Source of the DNA: Ostrinia nubilalis
Lineage: Eukaryota > Arthropoda > Insecta > Lepidoptera > Crambidae
Assembly: GCF_963855985.1 (NCBI RefSeq)
Contig: NC_087095.1
Coordinates: 5,962,001-6,026,000 of the forward strand
Length of the DNA stretch: 64,000 nucleotides
Reading direction: 5' to 3'
Below the pieces are notes generated by a model that was given only the letters and a program-made list of their open reading frames with translations, ran no database searches and was not told the origin of the DNA. Positions 53,157 to 63,600 of this stretch are shown in pieces. Position 1 is the first letter of the stretch. Every line of letters begins with the position of its first letter. Position numbers and translations under genes: made by a program.

Positions 53157-55277
53157 ATGTCAGAACCGACATCTTGGATATACAAACTGAAGAAGACAGA
53201 ACTTGAGAACGAGTGCAAAAGAAGAAACATAAAAACGGAGAACAGAACCGTACAAGAACTGAGACAGAACCTCACAGAAGTACTCAGAACCAAGCAATCC
53301 CGTCAACCAATCCAGTCCGCCAGTAAGTCCGCCGAAGACAGTGAGTCAGAAACCGATTTCGAAGACACAGAGATGCACCAAGAACCAAACATGTCGTACA
53401 CCGTAGACCAGACTGAAAGCATAACGGCCAGATGGAACCTAAGTTTTGACACATACAACGACCCAGTGGAGTTCCTAGAGCAACTGGACGAACTCATGTC
53501 ATCGGGCGAGGTCAAGCCAGATAAAGTGCTCAAAGTGCTCCCCAGATTCCTGAAAGGAAAGGCCGTACTGTGGTATAGAAATAATAAAAACTCGTTTACT
53601 ACATGGAACGACTTCATAGATTACTTCAAGTTGACATTTGTGAGCCGTGACAGTGACCTGTTAGCTAAAATAGTGAACTATAGGCAACACCACCGCCAAA
53701 AATTCACAGACTACCTCATTGAAATACAAACACTCATGCGCAGATACGCAAAAATGTCAAAAGAGGAAGAACTAAACAGAATCTACGAAAACATGAACGC
53801 AAAATACAAGTTTTATATCAAGAAATCAGAAGTCGACTCGATAAGCAAATTAATACAACTGGCAAACGACTATGAAAATGTCACAGCAGAACGTCAAACT
53901 AGCTTCACAGAACGAGAACCACGAAATAACTATCACGAAACAAGCACAAATCAAGAAAACAAAGAGACGGCATCATACATACACAATTACAACACAAATA
54001 CTTGCTGCTGGAGCTGTGGAAAACACGGGCACTCCATGAAAGATTGCAGAAGTAAAAAAATACTATTTTGTAACGGTTGTGGCAAGATCGGCAAAATGAG
54101 TAAACAGTGTTGTAAGAAAACAAGTGAGTACACACAGGCCATGACAATGAACACAAGTACGCAAATTAAAGATAACCGTCCCTTCGTAGATGTATCGATA
54201 CTAGGCGAAAAATATCAAGCACTCGTAGACACCGGCGCCACAAGATCATACATCAACGACCAAGTGTACAGTAAATTCATGAAAAGAAACCTGAAACCGA
54301 AAACAGTAAGCATAACAGCTAGCATGACAGATGGGCACACGACTCGTATAAAAGAAGCACTAGACTTGCAAATAAATATAAAGGGAAAAATAATTAACCA
54401 CCAAGTGTTATATCATCCACAAATCAAGAGCATACTGATAGGCATGGACATATTAAATAGAATAGGAGCCAAAATAGAATGGCCCAAAGATAGTACCAAG
54501 CAAGGGGAACAAGTGGGAACAACGTCAAGAAAAACTACAGAAACCAACATCGTACCTACATACGAAATGGCTGAAACACCGACAAGCAAGAAAAAACACA
54601 AGATCAAACTCGTACACGAACTTGAACTCGAAAAACCAATCAAGAAAAAAGAATATTCACGGAACCCTAAAAATCAAGAAATAATAAATAAACACGTAAC
54701 ACGCTTAACACAAGAAAAACAAAAAGACTGGATCCAAAAGAAAATTCAAGAACTACAGAAAAACGGAAACAAAGATTATAAAATGTCAAATAATAGTTTA
54801 TACAGGAAAATAACAAATCACGCATACGGACCAAGAACAGAAGCATCACCAGACTGGAAATTATGCATAAACAACAAAAGAAAAGACCAGATTCTCAAAG
54901 AAAACCACGATACACCAACCGCAGGCCATCTAGGAACAGCAAAAACACTGAACAAAATATCACAGAGATATTATTGGCCCGGTATGTACAGAGATGTGTC
55001 AACGTACGTCAAGAACTGCAAAACCTGCCAAGTTAACAACGCACGCAAACCCTGGAGCATGGCATCTACAGACCCAAGTAGATCACTACCCAAATCATCA
55101 AACCGGTCCACAGACTGGACCGAAATCCTCGATGTCGACACCGTCGACCACCCACAAGACCTGGACTGGCGCGAGTCCGGCCGAGCTGAGGACCAGACCA
55201 GGAGGCGGCCGGGGAGAAAGAAGAGGCGCGGCCAAATCCAGAACCAGCTGAACAAGGCTAGTAACATTTACTCGTAG
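53157..55277 (+). CDS. Gag-protease protein fused to the integrase zinc-binding region (RT deleted)
   Basis: One 706-residue frame. Residues 1-45 are a basic helical N-terminus. About 95-245 form the capsid-like Gag domain with a GKAVLWYRNN block. C284-x2-C287-x4-H292-x4-C297 is a zinc knuckle; a second knuckle (C305, C308, C318) has Lys313 where His is expected. The aspartic protease carries D358 in VDTGATRS and GMDIL near 435. The frame then passes through a lysine-rich linker to H584, H591, C621-x2-C624, the integrase zinc-binding motif, and ends in a basic tail. Reverse transcriptase, RNase H and the integrase DDE core are absent, yet there is no stop or frameshift. It probably supplies particle protein and protease only. 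Confidence 0.85.
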   Translation: MSEPTSWIYKLKKTELENECKRRNIKTENRTVQELRQNLTEVLRTKQSRQPIQSASKSAEDSESETDFEDTEMHQEPNMSYTVDQTESITARWNLSFDTYNDPVEFLEQLDELMSSGEVKPDKVLKVLPRFLKGKAVLWYRNNKNSFTTWNDFIDYFKLTFVSRDSDLLAKIVNYRQHHRQKFTDYLIEIQTLMRRYAKMSKEEELNRIYENMNAKYKFYIKKSEVDSISKLIQLANDYENVTAERQTSFTEREPRNNYHETSTNQENKETASYIHNYNTNTCCWSCGKHGHSMKDCRSKKILFCNGCGKIGKMSKQCCKKTSEYTQAMTMNTSTQIKDNRPFVDVSILGEKYQALVDTGATRSYINDQVYSKFMKRNLKPKTVSITASMTDGHTTRIKEALDLQINIKGKIINHQVLYHPQIKSILIGMDILNRIGAKIEWPKDSTKQGEQVGTTSRKTTETNIVPTYEMAETPTSKKKHKIKLVHELELEKPIKKKEYSRNPKNQEIINKHVTRLTQEKQKDWIQKKIQELQKNGNKDYKMSNNSLYRKITNHAYGPRTEASPDWKLCINNKRKDQILKENHDTPTAGHLGTAKTLNKISQRYYWPGMYRDVSTYVKNCKTCQVNNARKPWSMASTDPSRSLPKSSNRSTDWTEILDVDTVDHPQDLDWRESGRAEDQTRRRPGRKKRRGQIQNQLNKASNIYS

Positions 55278-56080
55278 TTTAAACTTAATACCTAAGCTAG
55301 GTTTCAAGTACAAAGTACAAATTGTTTATTACCTAATCTGTTCTCGTTTAAGTAAACTCATCAGTATTTCAAAACGTAAAAATAACATATAAGTATTAAT
55401 TTACATTACATAGTAACCCTGTATAATCTAGATCATTCAGTTCTTGAATTTAATCTCGTTAAATATCATATTATATCAATAACCTATAGCTATTAATTAA
55501 CATTACATAGTAGCCCTGTATAATTTAAATCGTTCAATTATTCTATTTAATCTCGTAAAATAACTATTGACGCAAATCGCATTGTTATTTACTCGTAACT
55601 CGCAACCTAAACTCACATAAATAACAAACCGGTTTGCTACGCGTCAATAGTACTACCAGTTTCTCGATAACTTTTAAATAGTAAACAAACATTGTAAGAA
55701 CGATTCACCGAGCGAGCTCATTTGCATATTATCAGAGAAACATGTATTTTTTCTATTCGCCACGGACGATCAACAGCGCTCGCTTACTAGATGACTCATA
55801 ACTAGATTTTACCTGCCTAATGTTTGCGCGCCGCGTCAGGCTGCATTCCATTATGAAATAATATTGTTGTAGTTAAAACTTAACCCCTTAACTGCCATTG
55901 TCTTGTATAACTTTTAATAATTATAGAAATTATTAACATTAATCAGATGCCTATTCTGAGTATAGTAATTTAAATAATAAAACTAGTAAACTAGAAATAT
56001 TAATAACAAGTGCCATGAATACTATTATTGTATTAAAGAAATATTTCAAGTAATACTCGTAATAACAAAGTAAACAACTC
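55278..56080. other. Non-coding 3' region of the Ty3/gypsy element, part 1
   Basis: No frame is present. A block with AACATTACATAGTAGCCCTGTATAAT occurs twice, at about 55394-55470 and 55490-55562, as a diverged direct repeat. No envelope-like gene is present. Confidence 0.6.
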
Positions 56081-56082
56081 GT

Positions 56083-56500
56083 TTAATTAGTTCATTGGTA
56101 AATTGTAAACAAAAGGTCAAAGGTATCTTAATAATATTGTTTCAAAACTAAGTTAGCTAAAATTAGCGTTTAATTAGTTCATTGTAAGCAAAAAAAATTG
56201 AAGGTATTTTAATAACATTGTTTCAAAACTAAGTTAACTAAAATCAGCGGTTAATTAGTTCATTGTAAGCAAAAAAAAATTGAAGGTATTTTAATAACAT
56301 TGTTTCAAAACTAAGTTAACTAAAATCAGCGGTTAATTAGTTCATTGTAAGCAAAAAAAATTAAAGGTATCTTAATAACATTGTTTCAAAACTAAGTTAG
56401 CTAAAATTAGCGTTGAATTAGTTCATTGTAAGCAAAAAAAAAAAAAAATTAAGGGTATCTTAATAACATTGTTTCAAGACCAAGTTAGCTAATATTGTTA
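56083..56500 (+). repeat. Five tandem units of about 82 bases in the element's 3' region
   Basis: Units start near 56083, 56168, 56249, 56331 and 56412. Each reads TTAATTAGTTCATTG, an A-rich run, AAGGTATYTTAATAAYATTGTTTC and ACTAAGTTARCTAAAAT. Units 2-4 are almost identical and the A-run length varies. The array is absent from the LTRs, so it is a feature of the internal RNA. Confidence 0.8.
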
Positions 56501-56711
56501 TAAGTAAATAATTAATGTCCCGTTATGTTTTAAATAAAAGAGTTATTATTGGGCTAATGATCAAATACAAATTCAGTCATGTTTTACATTTTAATTTATA
56601 CTCGTTATGAAATTACCCAAAAATAACTTATTATTGACATGAACTTTAGTTGTTCTTAAAGAACCTTTATGTACCAGACTTGTGATTTTTCCAGGTAAAA
56701 ATCTCCAAAAC

Positions 56712-56720
56712 AAGGGAGGA
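56712..56720 (+). promoter_or_regulatory. Polypurine tract
   Basis: AAGGGAGGA lies directly before the 3' LTR, the position where plus-strand DNA synthesis is primed in LTR elements. It is short but uninterrupted. Confidence 0.7.
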
Positions 56721-57578
56721 TGTGACGCGCCCTGCGACGCATCGACAGCCCTAGCACCGAGCGCGGAGATTTTGACAACCCTACGGCTGCGCGGCCGCAC
56801 GCCGCACGGACCGAGTTAATATAAGAGACGGCGGCGACCGCGGGCGCCTAGCATTCGCTCGGGAGCCATCGTAACAGCCAGACGATCGCGCGCGCGTCTA
56901 CGGCTAATTACGCAAGAGTCCCTAGCGAATAGCTGCCCTCACTGTTCCCACTAACCTGGCTCGATAGGACTTTCGGCTCGCGCGGATTCCGTGACACGAG
57001 CGAACCATCGTTGCCTGTATACACATTCCAATCCTTACCGAGTGCATGCTTTACTCAATCCCGACCTGCGGTAGCAATCCCGCTGCCACCCTTCCTGTAA
57101 TTCCTCCCCACTCGCCACGTAGGTCCCAAGCCTTTTACCTTCGGTGCACGAATCCCCACTTCGTTGACCTCGGTTACCGATTTGGGAGCGAACCGTCCTA
57201 CCCCCCTAGTTTATAAGTATCCAAACTAACACTCGCTAAACCTCGCACAGGGCGCCGCCCCTCTCGCGGATACGTAAACTAGTCTCGGGACGCGAACCAG
57301 GCGCGTCGCTATCCCTCTTGTCATAGTAGATTTGCAATTGTGGAATAACTTACTCATTATTTAAATAATAGTAATTTAGAGTCAGTGAAACTAGAATAAG
57401 TAAACTATTGTGGAACTTGAATTATAAGTGCCATTGTGTTATTGATTGTGCGTTTCCTTGGTCAAATATCCCTGTAGGCATCCTGGATAGGTACACATCC
57501 CTCATCGCAGAAGGCGAACTGGGACTTAGTACTAAACAGCGGGGTGTCAGACTGAGCTAGCTTAGACGCCCCGTTGCA
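56721..57578 (+). repeat. 3' LTR of the Ty3/gypsy element
   Basis: Same 858 bases as 52190-53047. I saw no mismatch across the whole length, which indicates a very recent insertion because LTRs are identical at integration. Confidence 0.9.
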
Positions 57579-57582
57579 GCGC

Positions 57583-57650
57583 TTTGGAATATATTCTGTT
57601 AGCTTGTAAGATGTTTGAATAATAAATAAATAAATAAATAAATAAATAAA
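57583..57650 (+). mobile_element. LINE part 2: 3' end with (AAAT)n tail
   Basis: After the GCGC duplication the LINE 3' region resumes (TTTGGAATATATTCTGTTAG) and ends in about seven AAAT units. TAGGACT follows, matching the sequence before the LINE's 5' end. Confidence 0.7.
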
Positions 57651-57660
57651 TAGGACTGTC

Positions 57661-57745
57661 TTTCTACGAGCTACGGGCATGCTACGAGCTACGAGTGTGC
57701 TACGAGTACTTGCTACAGACATGCTACGAACTACGGACATGCTTA
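57661..57745. repeat. Minisatellite of GCTACGAGCTACGGACAT type
   Basis: GCTACGA or GCTACAGA-like words recur seven times, interleaved with CGGGCATG, GAGTGTG and CGGACATG. The unit length is irregular (about 9-18 bases). The 92-codon minus-strand frame across it is a by-product. Confidence 0.6.
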
Positions 57746-58275
57746 AGTTTCAAGCCAGCTCTTATTAGAGATACAGTAGTTCTATGCAAGCTTGAAGTGA
57801 TCACCATTAATGAAAACCACTTTGACACTACTAGTCAATTGACATACTTTACAATTACTAAAACGTGACCTTTGAGGACTCTATGACGACACTAATATTG
57901 TTCGCAACTCAATTCTTAACTCACTAATTAATTGACTAAAAGCTACCAAAAATTCAATTTTACAGCAAACTAACTCGGTTTGCATAGCCCGCTTGAATTA
58001 TTATCTTTTTGTACTTTTTTAGCTCGGTTTTCAAAGCCTGTTAAAATAAATAACTTTATTTTTTTAAGTTCTTTCTCAGAATTACTTGTGATTGTCGTAT
58101 ATACAATTTAGCCTGATACTCATTAGAACTACGTGTTATATAATTATGTAATTAATACTGGATTTTTGTTAGCACAACGAAAAAGCAGTACCTGCACACA
58201 ATCAAGTTAGTTGTAGTTACAACGTTATGGAGCACAGTTTACGCAGAACGCGGGAACTACGGGTGCTCATGTATT
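57746..58275. other. No gene seen
   Basis: AT-rich, no supportable feature. Confidence 0.4.
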
Positions 58276-58279
58276 GCAA

Positions 58280-58465
58280 TTCAAAGATTTTTTTAAAGAT
58301 TAGTATTGCACAAATTACTAGTCCCGTTAGCCCTTCGTACTAAGCTAAATATGCTTGTGTCACGAGTGGGCTCACAACAATAGTCGAGCGGCGGGGTTTG
58401 AACTCGCGTTCCCCGGATCACGAGTCGGCCAGTCCGACCCTTTCACCGTTCGGCTATCGTGGCTT
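58280..58465 (-). mobile_element. tRNA-derived SINE, family B
   Basis: On the minus strand the head has an A box TAGCCGAACGG (+ strand 58446-58456) and a B box GAGTTCAAACC (+ strand about 58395-58405). It is followed by a body with GTGAGCCCACTCG and a T/A-rich end. The tRNA-like part resembles a tRNA but has a long insert and a fused body, so it is not a tRNA gene. A partial copy is at 28254-28385. Confidence 0.7.
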
Positions 58466-59770
58466 CTAAAGCTGTTTCTAACCACTTAGATCGTGAGTTC
58501 TATTTTCACTTGAGGCAACGGATCTGGCAATACCTGACTTTGATTCTTGTCTAGCACGGTGTAAAATGTAGTTTATTGTGATTTAAGTTTGAGTTTTACC
58601 AAAAGACCGACTTTTACCTTTTAGCAACAAGAATCAGTATTTTCGCTCTTCTTTTCGTAAAAATAACGGCTATAAGTTTTCAAATTTCCTATTACAAATA
58701 AAAATATATTGCCCATTTGCATCTGCTTGCTATATTTTAGTATGTGCCTGGATTCGCAATTTTCGTTCCTGCCCACTCCAAAGAAATAAAATTACTTATT
58801 CCAAGCGTATACACGTACTAGATTACACATTACGTTATTAGAACCGCGTATGAGCGACTTATAAGAAAATATGTGAAAACGATATTTACATATTTTCGTT
58901 ATAAGTCGATCACGAGAGAGACTATAACAAGATGATCTCTATGTACCTACACTTAGCTGAATAAACAGTTATTAGGTTTGTTTTTTTGGTTTATAAAATG
59001 TGTACCTACATTCAGTAATTTAGGTTTTCATTTTTTAACAATAATCAAATGAAAAAAAATGAAAGAAATACAGTTAATTATTTGATGACTTTTACTAGAT
59101 CAAAGTTACCCCGTATGACAAAAATGTTAATAACTATTTATCCCGCTGTAAGATTTTGATTTTTTTAAAATTTATTCGTGTTATAATTGAGGTTACTTTC
59201 TAAAATCTGGGGATATCAAAGTAACCCCATTCTTCTTATAACTTTGATCACATACTTTTTATTTTTTTTCCTCAAAATTGAGCTACATTTTTTCATTTTT
59301 TATTACATGAATCGAGAGTGCTATAAAAACCGATTATTAGACATTTTTTGTATTTTTTTACACCCACAAATTTAAAAGATATGAACCTTCAAAGTTTAAA
59401 ATTGTTCAAAGTAACCCCAGTTTACGGTATTTGATGAATGTTTAATTTAATTAAATTAGGATAACAATTTCCTTATTTGTGTTTCTCAATTGTTTTACTA
59501 TAGGGTTTCTCTATTTGCCTGCATAGCTGTGGGTATTCAAATATTCCCTTTGTAGACAAAAGTAATTTAAGAAGTTTTATAATATTGTATAGGTACTTAC
59601 TTACTTACCTATGTATACTTTGCATGCCCGGGCCGTGTTATAAATCGGTTAAACATGCTTTAAACTCTGGGTATGTATTTAAATTCAAGTATAGATTGAA
59701 GCCTGTGTGTTAAATATTGAATACTTGGGACAATACAACAAGCAGATTGAACTTGAATAGGTATAGTGAA
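58466..59770. other. No gene seen; small hairpin at 58852-58906
   Basis: A GACTTATAAGAAAATATGTG arm pairs with CATATTTTCGTTATAAGTC around a 15-base loop. AAAGTAACCCC occurs three times between 59103 and 59417. No gene is recognised. Confidence 0.45.
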
Positions 59771-59773
59771 ATG

Positions 59774-59850
59774 GAACTTAAGTGTTGATTCAATTTTGCG
59801 ATTGGTTCCAGAAATGCAACCAATCACAGGCTTGAACATGTCTTAAGTTC
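59774..59850. repeat. Imperfect palindrome with paired CCAAT boxes
   Basis: GAACTTAAG pairs with CTTAAGTTC and GATTGGTT with AACCAATC around a 12-base centre. It lies just upstream of a TCAGT initiator motif (59864-59868) and may belong to the upstream promoter of the BEL/Pao LTR. Confidence 0.5.
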
Positions 59851-59863
59851 TTATTTTTGTTTT

Positions 59864-60133
59864 TCAGTGTACTCGTATGTGTGTTTAATTTCGTTTCATT
59901 AAACCATTCTGTACGCGCCAGCATTAAAACCTCATGCAATTCAAACTCATGTCACACTATTCTATCACTCATTCTGACAGTCCTTTTCCTATCCTCTCCC
60001 TCCCACCTTCAGTCTCGCTCTCGCATCGCAACGCGCCGCTTCGCCTACCTATCTGGGCGTTAATACTAAATAAGTATCCAAAATAAACCAATTCAAATAA
60101 ACCCAAATCGCGCGCTAAACTCATCTCAATAAA
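59864..60133 (+). promoter_or_regulatory. Probable BEL/Pao LTR promoter and polyadenylation signals
   Basis: TCAGT (59864-59868) is the arthropod initiator core. AATAAA occurs at 60082-60087, 60096-60101 and 60128-60133, as expected in the R/U5 part of an LTR. The LTR limits cannot be fixed because the 3' LTR lies outside the window, and no convincing primer-binding site was identified; TGGACCGTCC near 60171 is only a candidate. Confidence 0.45.
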
Positions 60134-60343
60134 ATTCAAGTGTTTGTGAAAGTGAAAGAAGAACCAAGCTTGGACCGTCCTGTGGAGTCTGCTCAATCGA
60201 AGGTATCCCATCCCGTTCCTATCCCAATCTCCTACAACTCCTTTCTGGTCCTACCGAGCCGCATGGTTCATTTCCTATCCTTTACACTTACATAAAATCA
60301 CAACTACACATTTTCACGCATCCGTCATTTTGACAACCATCTA

Positions 60344-60422
60344 GAAAATTCTAGAAAATTCGCTCGTTTGACACATTCTTTCTGGAAATTTCGATTCGTT
60401 TGACATTTGACACATTCTAGAA
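60344..60422 (+). promoter_or_regulatory. Cluster of heat-shock elements
   Basis: GAA-nn-TTC-nn-GAA-nn-TTC is perfect at 60344-60361 (four units). TTC-nn-GAA-nn-TTC is perfect at 60380-60392 (three units), and TTC-nn-GAA occurs at 60415-60422 (two units). Alternating 5-base GAA/TTC units are the binding site of heat-shock factor trimers. The cluster lies 210-290 bases upstream of the gag ATG. Confidence 0.6.
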
Positions 60423-60555
60423 ATTACTATTCGCTCAAACGTCAACTCGTTGTTTGTAAACACGTGTATTTTTTAAATTCAATCTTTTAAAATTTTATTT
60501 CAATTCAATTTCAAATTCGCTTACATACGCTACGCATTTTATTTTCCTACTGGAT

Positions 60556-60587
60556 TATAAATAAATACGCACAACTCAACTCATTTT
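60556..60587 (+). promoter_or_regulatory. TATA box and initiator-like motif upstream of gag
   Basis: TATAAATA at 60556-60563 and TCATTT at 60581-60586 are spaced as a TATA/initiator core promoter, about 48 bases before the ATG at 60631. Together with the heat-shock elements this forms a plausible inducible promoter, but it could be coincidental in AT-rich sequence. Confidence 0.4.
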
Positions 60588-60630
60588 TTAACGCTAGCTC
60601 TCGTGCGTGTGTTTGCTCACCTACAATACA

Positions 60631-63600
60631 ATGGAGGGAGTAAAACGCAAAATTAATTTGCTTGAAGCTAAAAAAGAAGCGCTTTTTCAGAGGGTTCAGG
60701 AATTATACGACCTCAGCCTAAAGGTCTCCGACCCTCAGATTGAACAAATTTTCATGTCTCGCATGCATTCGATTGAAAAAACGAGATCGGATTTTCTTGA
60801 TACTATTGACGAACTTAATTTGTGTTATATGAAAAATGATGAGGAACTCAAACCTACATTTGCCGCACTCAACTCGTTTGACGATTTGTACTGTAACATC
60901 CTTTCGGTGCAAAGCTCCATCGCACAACTAAAGGCCAACACAGAGCGTCGCAAACAGGATTTCGTAAAAAAATTACCGCCTTTAGAACTAGTCTCTTTCG
61001 ACGGAGCCCCTTCCAAGTGGCCCGTTTTCTACCAAAATTTTAAAACTCTTATTCATGAGAACACTGGTTTGTCTCCAGGTGAAAAGGCTCAATACCTTAT
61101 AGGAAAACTTTCCGGAAAAGCACTTACAATTTGCTCGGGTATTCCACCGACTGGTGAGAACTATTACATAATTTGGAACAACCTATTAGAAAAATACCAA
61201 GACATAAGAGTACAAGCCTCTATGTATTTGGAACAATTAATAAACTTCAAATCGCAATCTTTAGATGAATTTTTGGAACAGTATTGCTCAGCTGAAGCTG
61301 CCTTACGACGTTTACAGATTGATGACCTTTCCGATTTCATTTTGACTCATATTGCTCTCAGTAAATTAGACAAAGACACTCTAAATTTATTTGAACAATC
61401 CATTAAGCACGTAAAAATGCCTACGTTTAATGATCTCAAGACTTTTATAAAAGTACAAAATAAAATCCATGCTTTACGCTTATGTTTTACGCAGAATAAG
61501 CCGTACGTTAATAATAAAACGAATTTCGCATCGCAGTCTAAAAACTCGAAACCGACACAGTCGTTTGTTTCTAATACAGCTTCTGGAGTAAAACCCAATC
61601 AACATTACTTCCAATCTCAACCGAATTCGCAAGGCTCATACACTCCATCCGCTGTACGCAAGAATTGTCAACTTTGTAAGACGGAACCTGAACATGCCCT
61701 GTTCAAATGCAGTTATTTTCTCTCGAAAAATGCGCCAACTCGCCACTCTTTAGTTACTAAATGTAACTTTTGCCTCAATTGTTTAGGCTTTCATAACATT
61801 AAAGATTGCAGATCTCAAAATCGTTGCTCAGTTTGCCAACGTAAACATCACACTCTTATTCATATAGACAACTTTAACGTGAATAGACCTATGACGTCAC
61901 AACAGCTGACTTGCAGCGCGACGCTTTCGCCGACCGACGCGTCCATGTCCGCGCCCGGTCCGGTCACGCCGCCGTTGCAATCGATGCCAACCAACAATGT
62001 ATCTCTCTCTGCAGTCACGCCGTCGATCGCTGATGAATCTAGTACCACGGTCTTATTACCCACCGCGTCAGTGTATACTTATGACAATAATAAGACGTGT
62101 CAAAAATTACGCGTGTTTCTAGACACAGGTTCGATGAGCAACTTTATCACAAATAAATGTTGTGCGCGACTGAACTTAAAAGTCAATCCGCTACCTACCA
62201 CTATTAAGGGCATAGGTCAGTCTGAAAGTGTGTCGCTAGGATATGTATCTTTCACAATTGCCTCACGCTTTGATCCCAGGTGTAAATACACAATTAACGC
62301 ACGCGTCATTGATACAATAACCGATTATTTACCTAATGTAAGGGTTGACATAACCCAGTTATCGCATTTACAAGGTCTTCCTATGGCTGATGACAGCTTC
62401 GATATCCCTGCTGAAATCGATTGTTTGTTAGGCAATGAGATATTCCCGCTTCTTTTAGGTAGTAATAAAATAACTTCACCGCAATCCTCTGTCATCGCCA
62501 TCGAAACCACGCTCGGATATCTCGCTATGGGACGCGCTCAGTGCTACTCAGCTCATTCACGCAATGATAATAAAGCATTCTTTTGCAATGTAGACTCGCA
62601 CTCATTAGAATCACTCACGCAACGCTTTTGGGAGCTTGAAAGTGTACCTACTAAGAGACACATCAGCCCTGACGACGAAATATGTGAAAACATTTTCCAA
62701 TCAACTCATTCTCGCGACGACTCTGGGACGTATACCGTTTCTTTGCCATTTAAACTCGACCCATCAGAACTCGGCGATTCTTACTTTACTGCTAGGCGTC
62801 GCTTCTATAACTTAGAGAAAAAGTTAGACTCAACTCCGGGCTTACGCACTAACTATAATGAAAATATTCAAGACTGTATCGATCGCGGTTTTCTGTCAAA
62901 AGTCGAAAACGCATCGAATTCAGAGGAAAATACTCCAAATTATTATATACCTCATCATGCAGTATACCGACCAGATAAACTCACTTCAAAAACTCGAGTC
63001 GTTTTAGATGCAAGTTGTAAAACAACCTCTGGAAAGTCGTTAAATGATGTTCTTTACACTGGCCCAAACTTACAAAGTAATATTTTTGATCTTTTAATTA
63101 ACTTACGCATTTTCTCAGTCGCTTTATCTGCTGATATTGAAAAGATGTATTTCTGTGTGAAGCTTGATCAAAATCACCACCCGTTTCAACGCATATTATT
63201 TCGATTTGATCCTGAATCACCGATTGATACTTATCAATACAATAGGGTTTCTTTTGGCGTTTCTAGCTCGCCTTACCTCGCTATGCGTGTCGTTCGCCAA
63301 CTCGCTGAGGACGAGCGCGCGAATTATCCTATCGCCGCGTCTGAAGCTCAATCCTGTATGTATATGGACGATTATGTCTCATCGATGGACGGGTTAGAAA
63401 AAGCTGAACAATCTTACCATCAAATGGTTAAGATGTTCATGGCCGGGGGGTTTAAAATGGTTAAGTGGATCTCGAACAACCCTGAGCTTATAAATAAGAT
63501 TCCCGATTCGCATAAAAATCCACAGCTCGTCGATTTTGACACTGACTCAGAAATTACGACAAAAATCATAGGCATGCAGTGGCTTCCTAATGATGACGTT

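Larger units (their letters stand above)
52190..57578 (+). mobile_element. Non-autonomous Ty3/gypsy LTR retrotransposon, 5389 bases
   Basis: Two 858-base LTRs at a constant offset of 4531 bases bound a Lys-type primer site, one gag-protease-derived frame, a repeat-rich 3' region and a purine tract. GCGC directly precedes the 5' LTR (52186-52189) and follows the 3' LTR (57579-57582), a 4-bp target duplication. It interrupts the 3' region of the LINE beginning at 47483. It lacks reverse transcriptase, RNase H and the integrase core, so movement would need enzymes from a related complete element. Confidence 0.9.

Noticed and set aside
55278..56080. Envelope-like gene in the Ty3/gypsy element
   Set aside because: No frame longer than chance between the end of the gag-protease frame and the tandem array, so no env is encoded.
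56083..56500. CRISPR array
   Set aside because: Units are contiguous, whole-unit repeats with no unique spacers, inside a eukaryotic LTR element.
57462..57740. 92-codon minus-strand frame
   Set aside because: It spans the 3' LTR edge, the LINE tail and a minisatellite, so it is a chance join of unrelated sequences.
58392..58465. Functional tRNA gene on the minus strand
   Set aside because: The tRNA-like head carries good boxes but continues into the family B SINE body, which is also found at 28254.
60171..60190. BEL/Pao primer-binding site at TGGACCGTCC
   Set aside because: Starts with TGG after plausible U5, but it does not match a tRNA 3' end I can name and the LTR end is not fixed; left as a candidate only.
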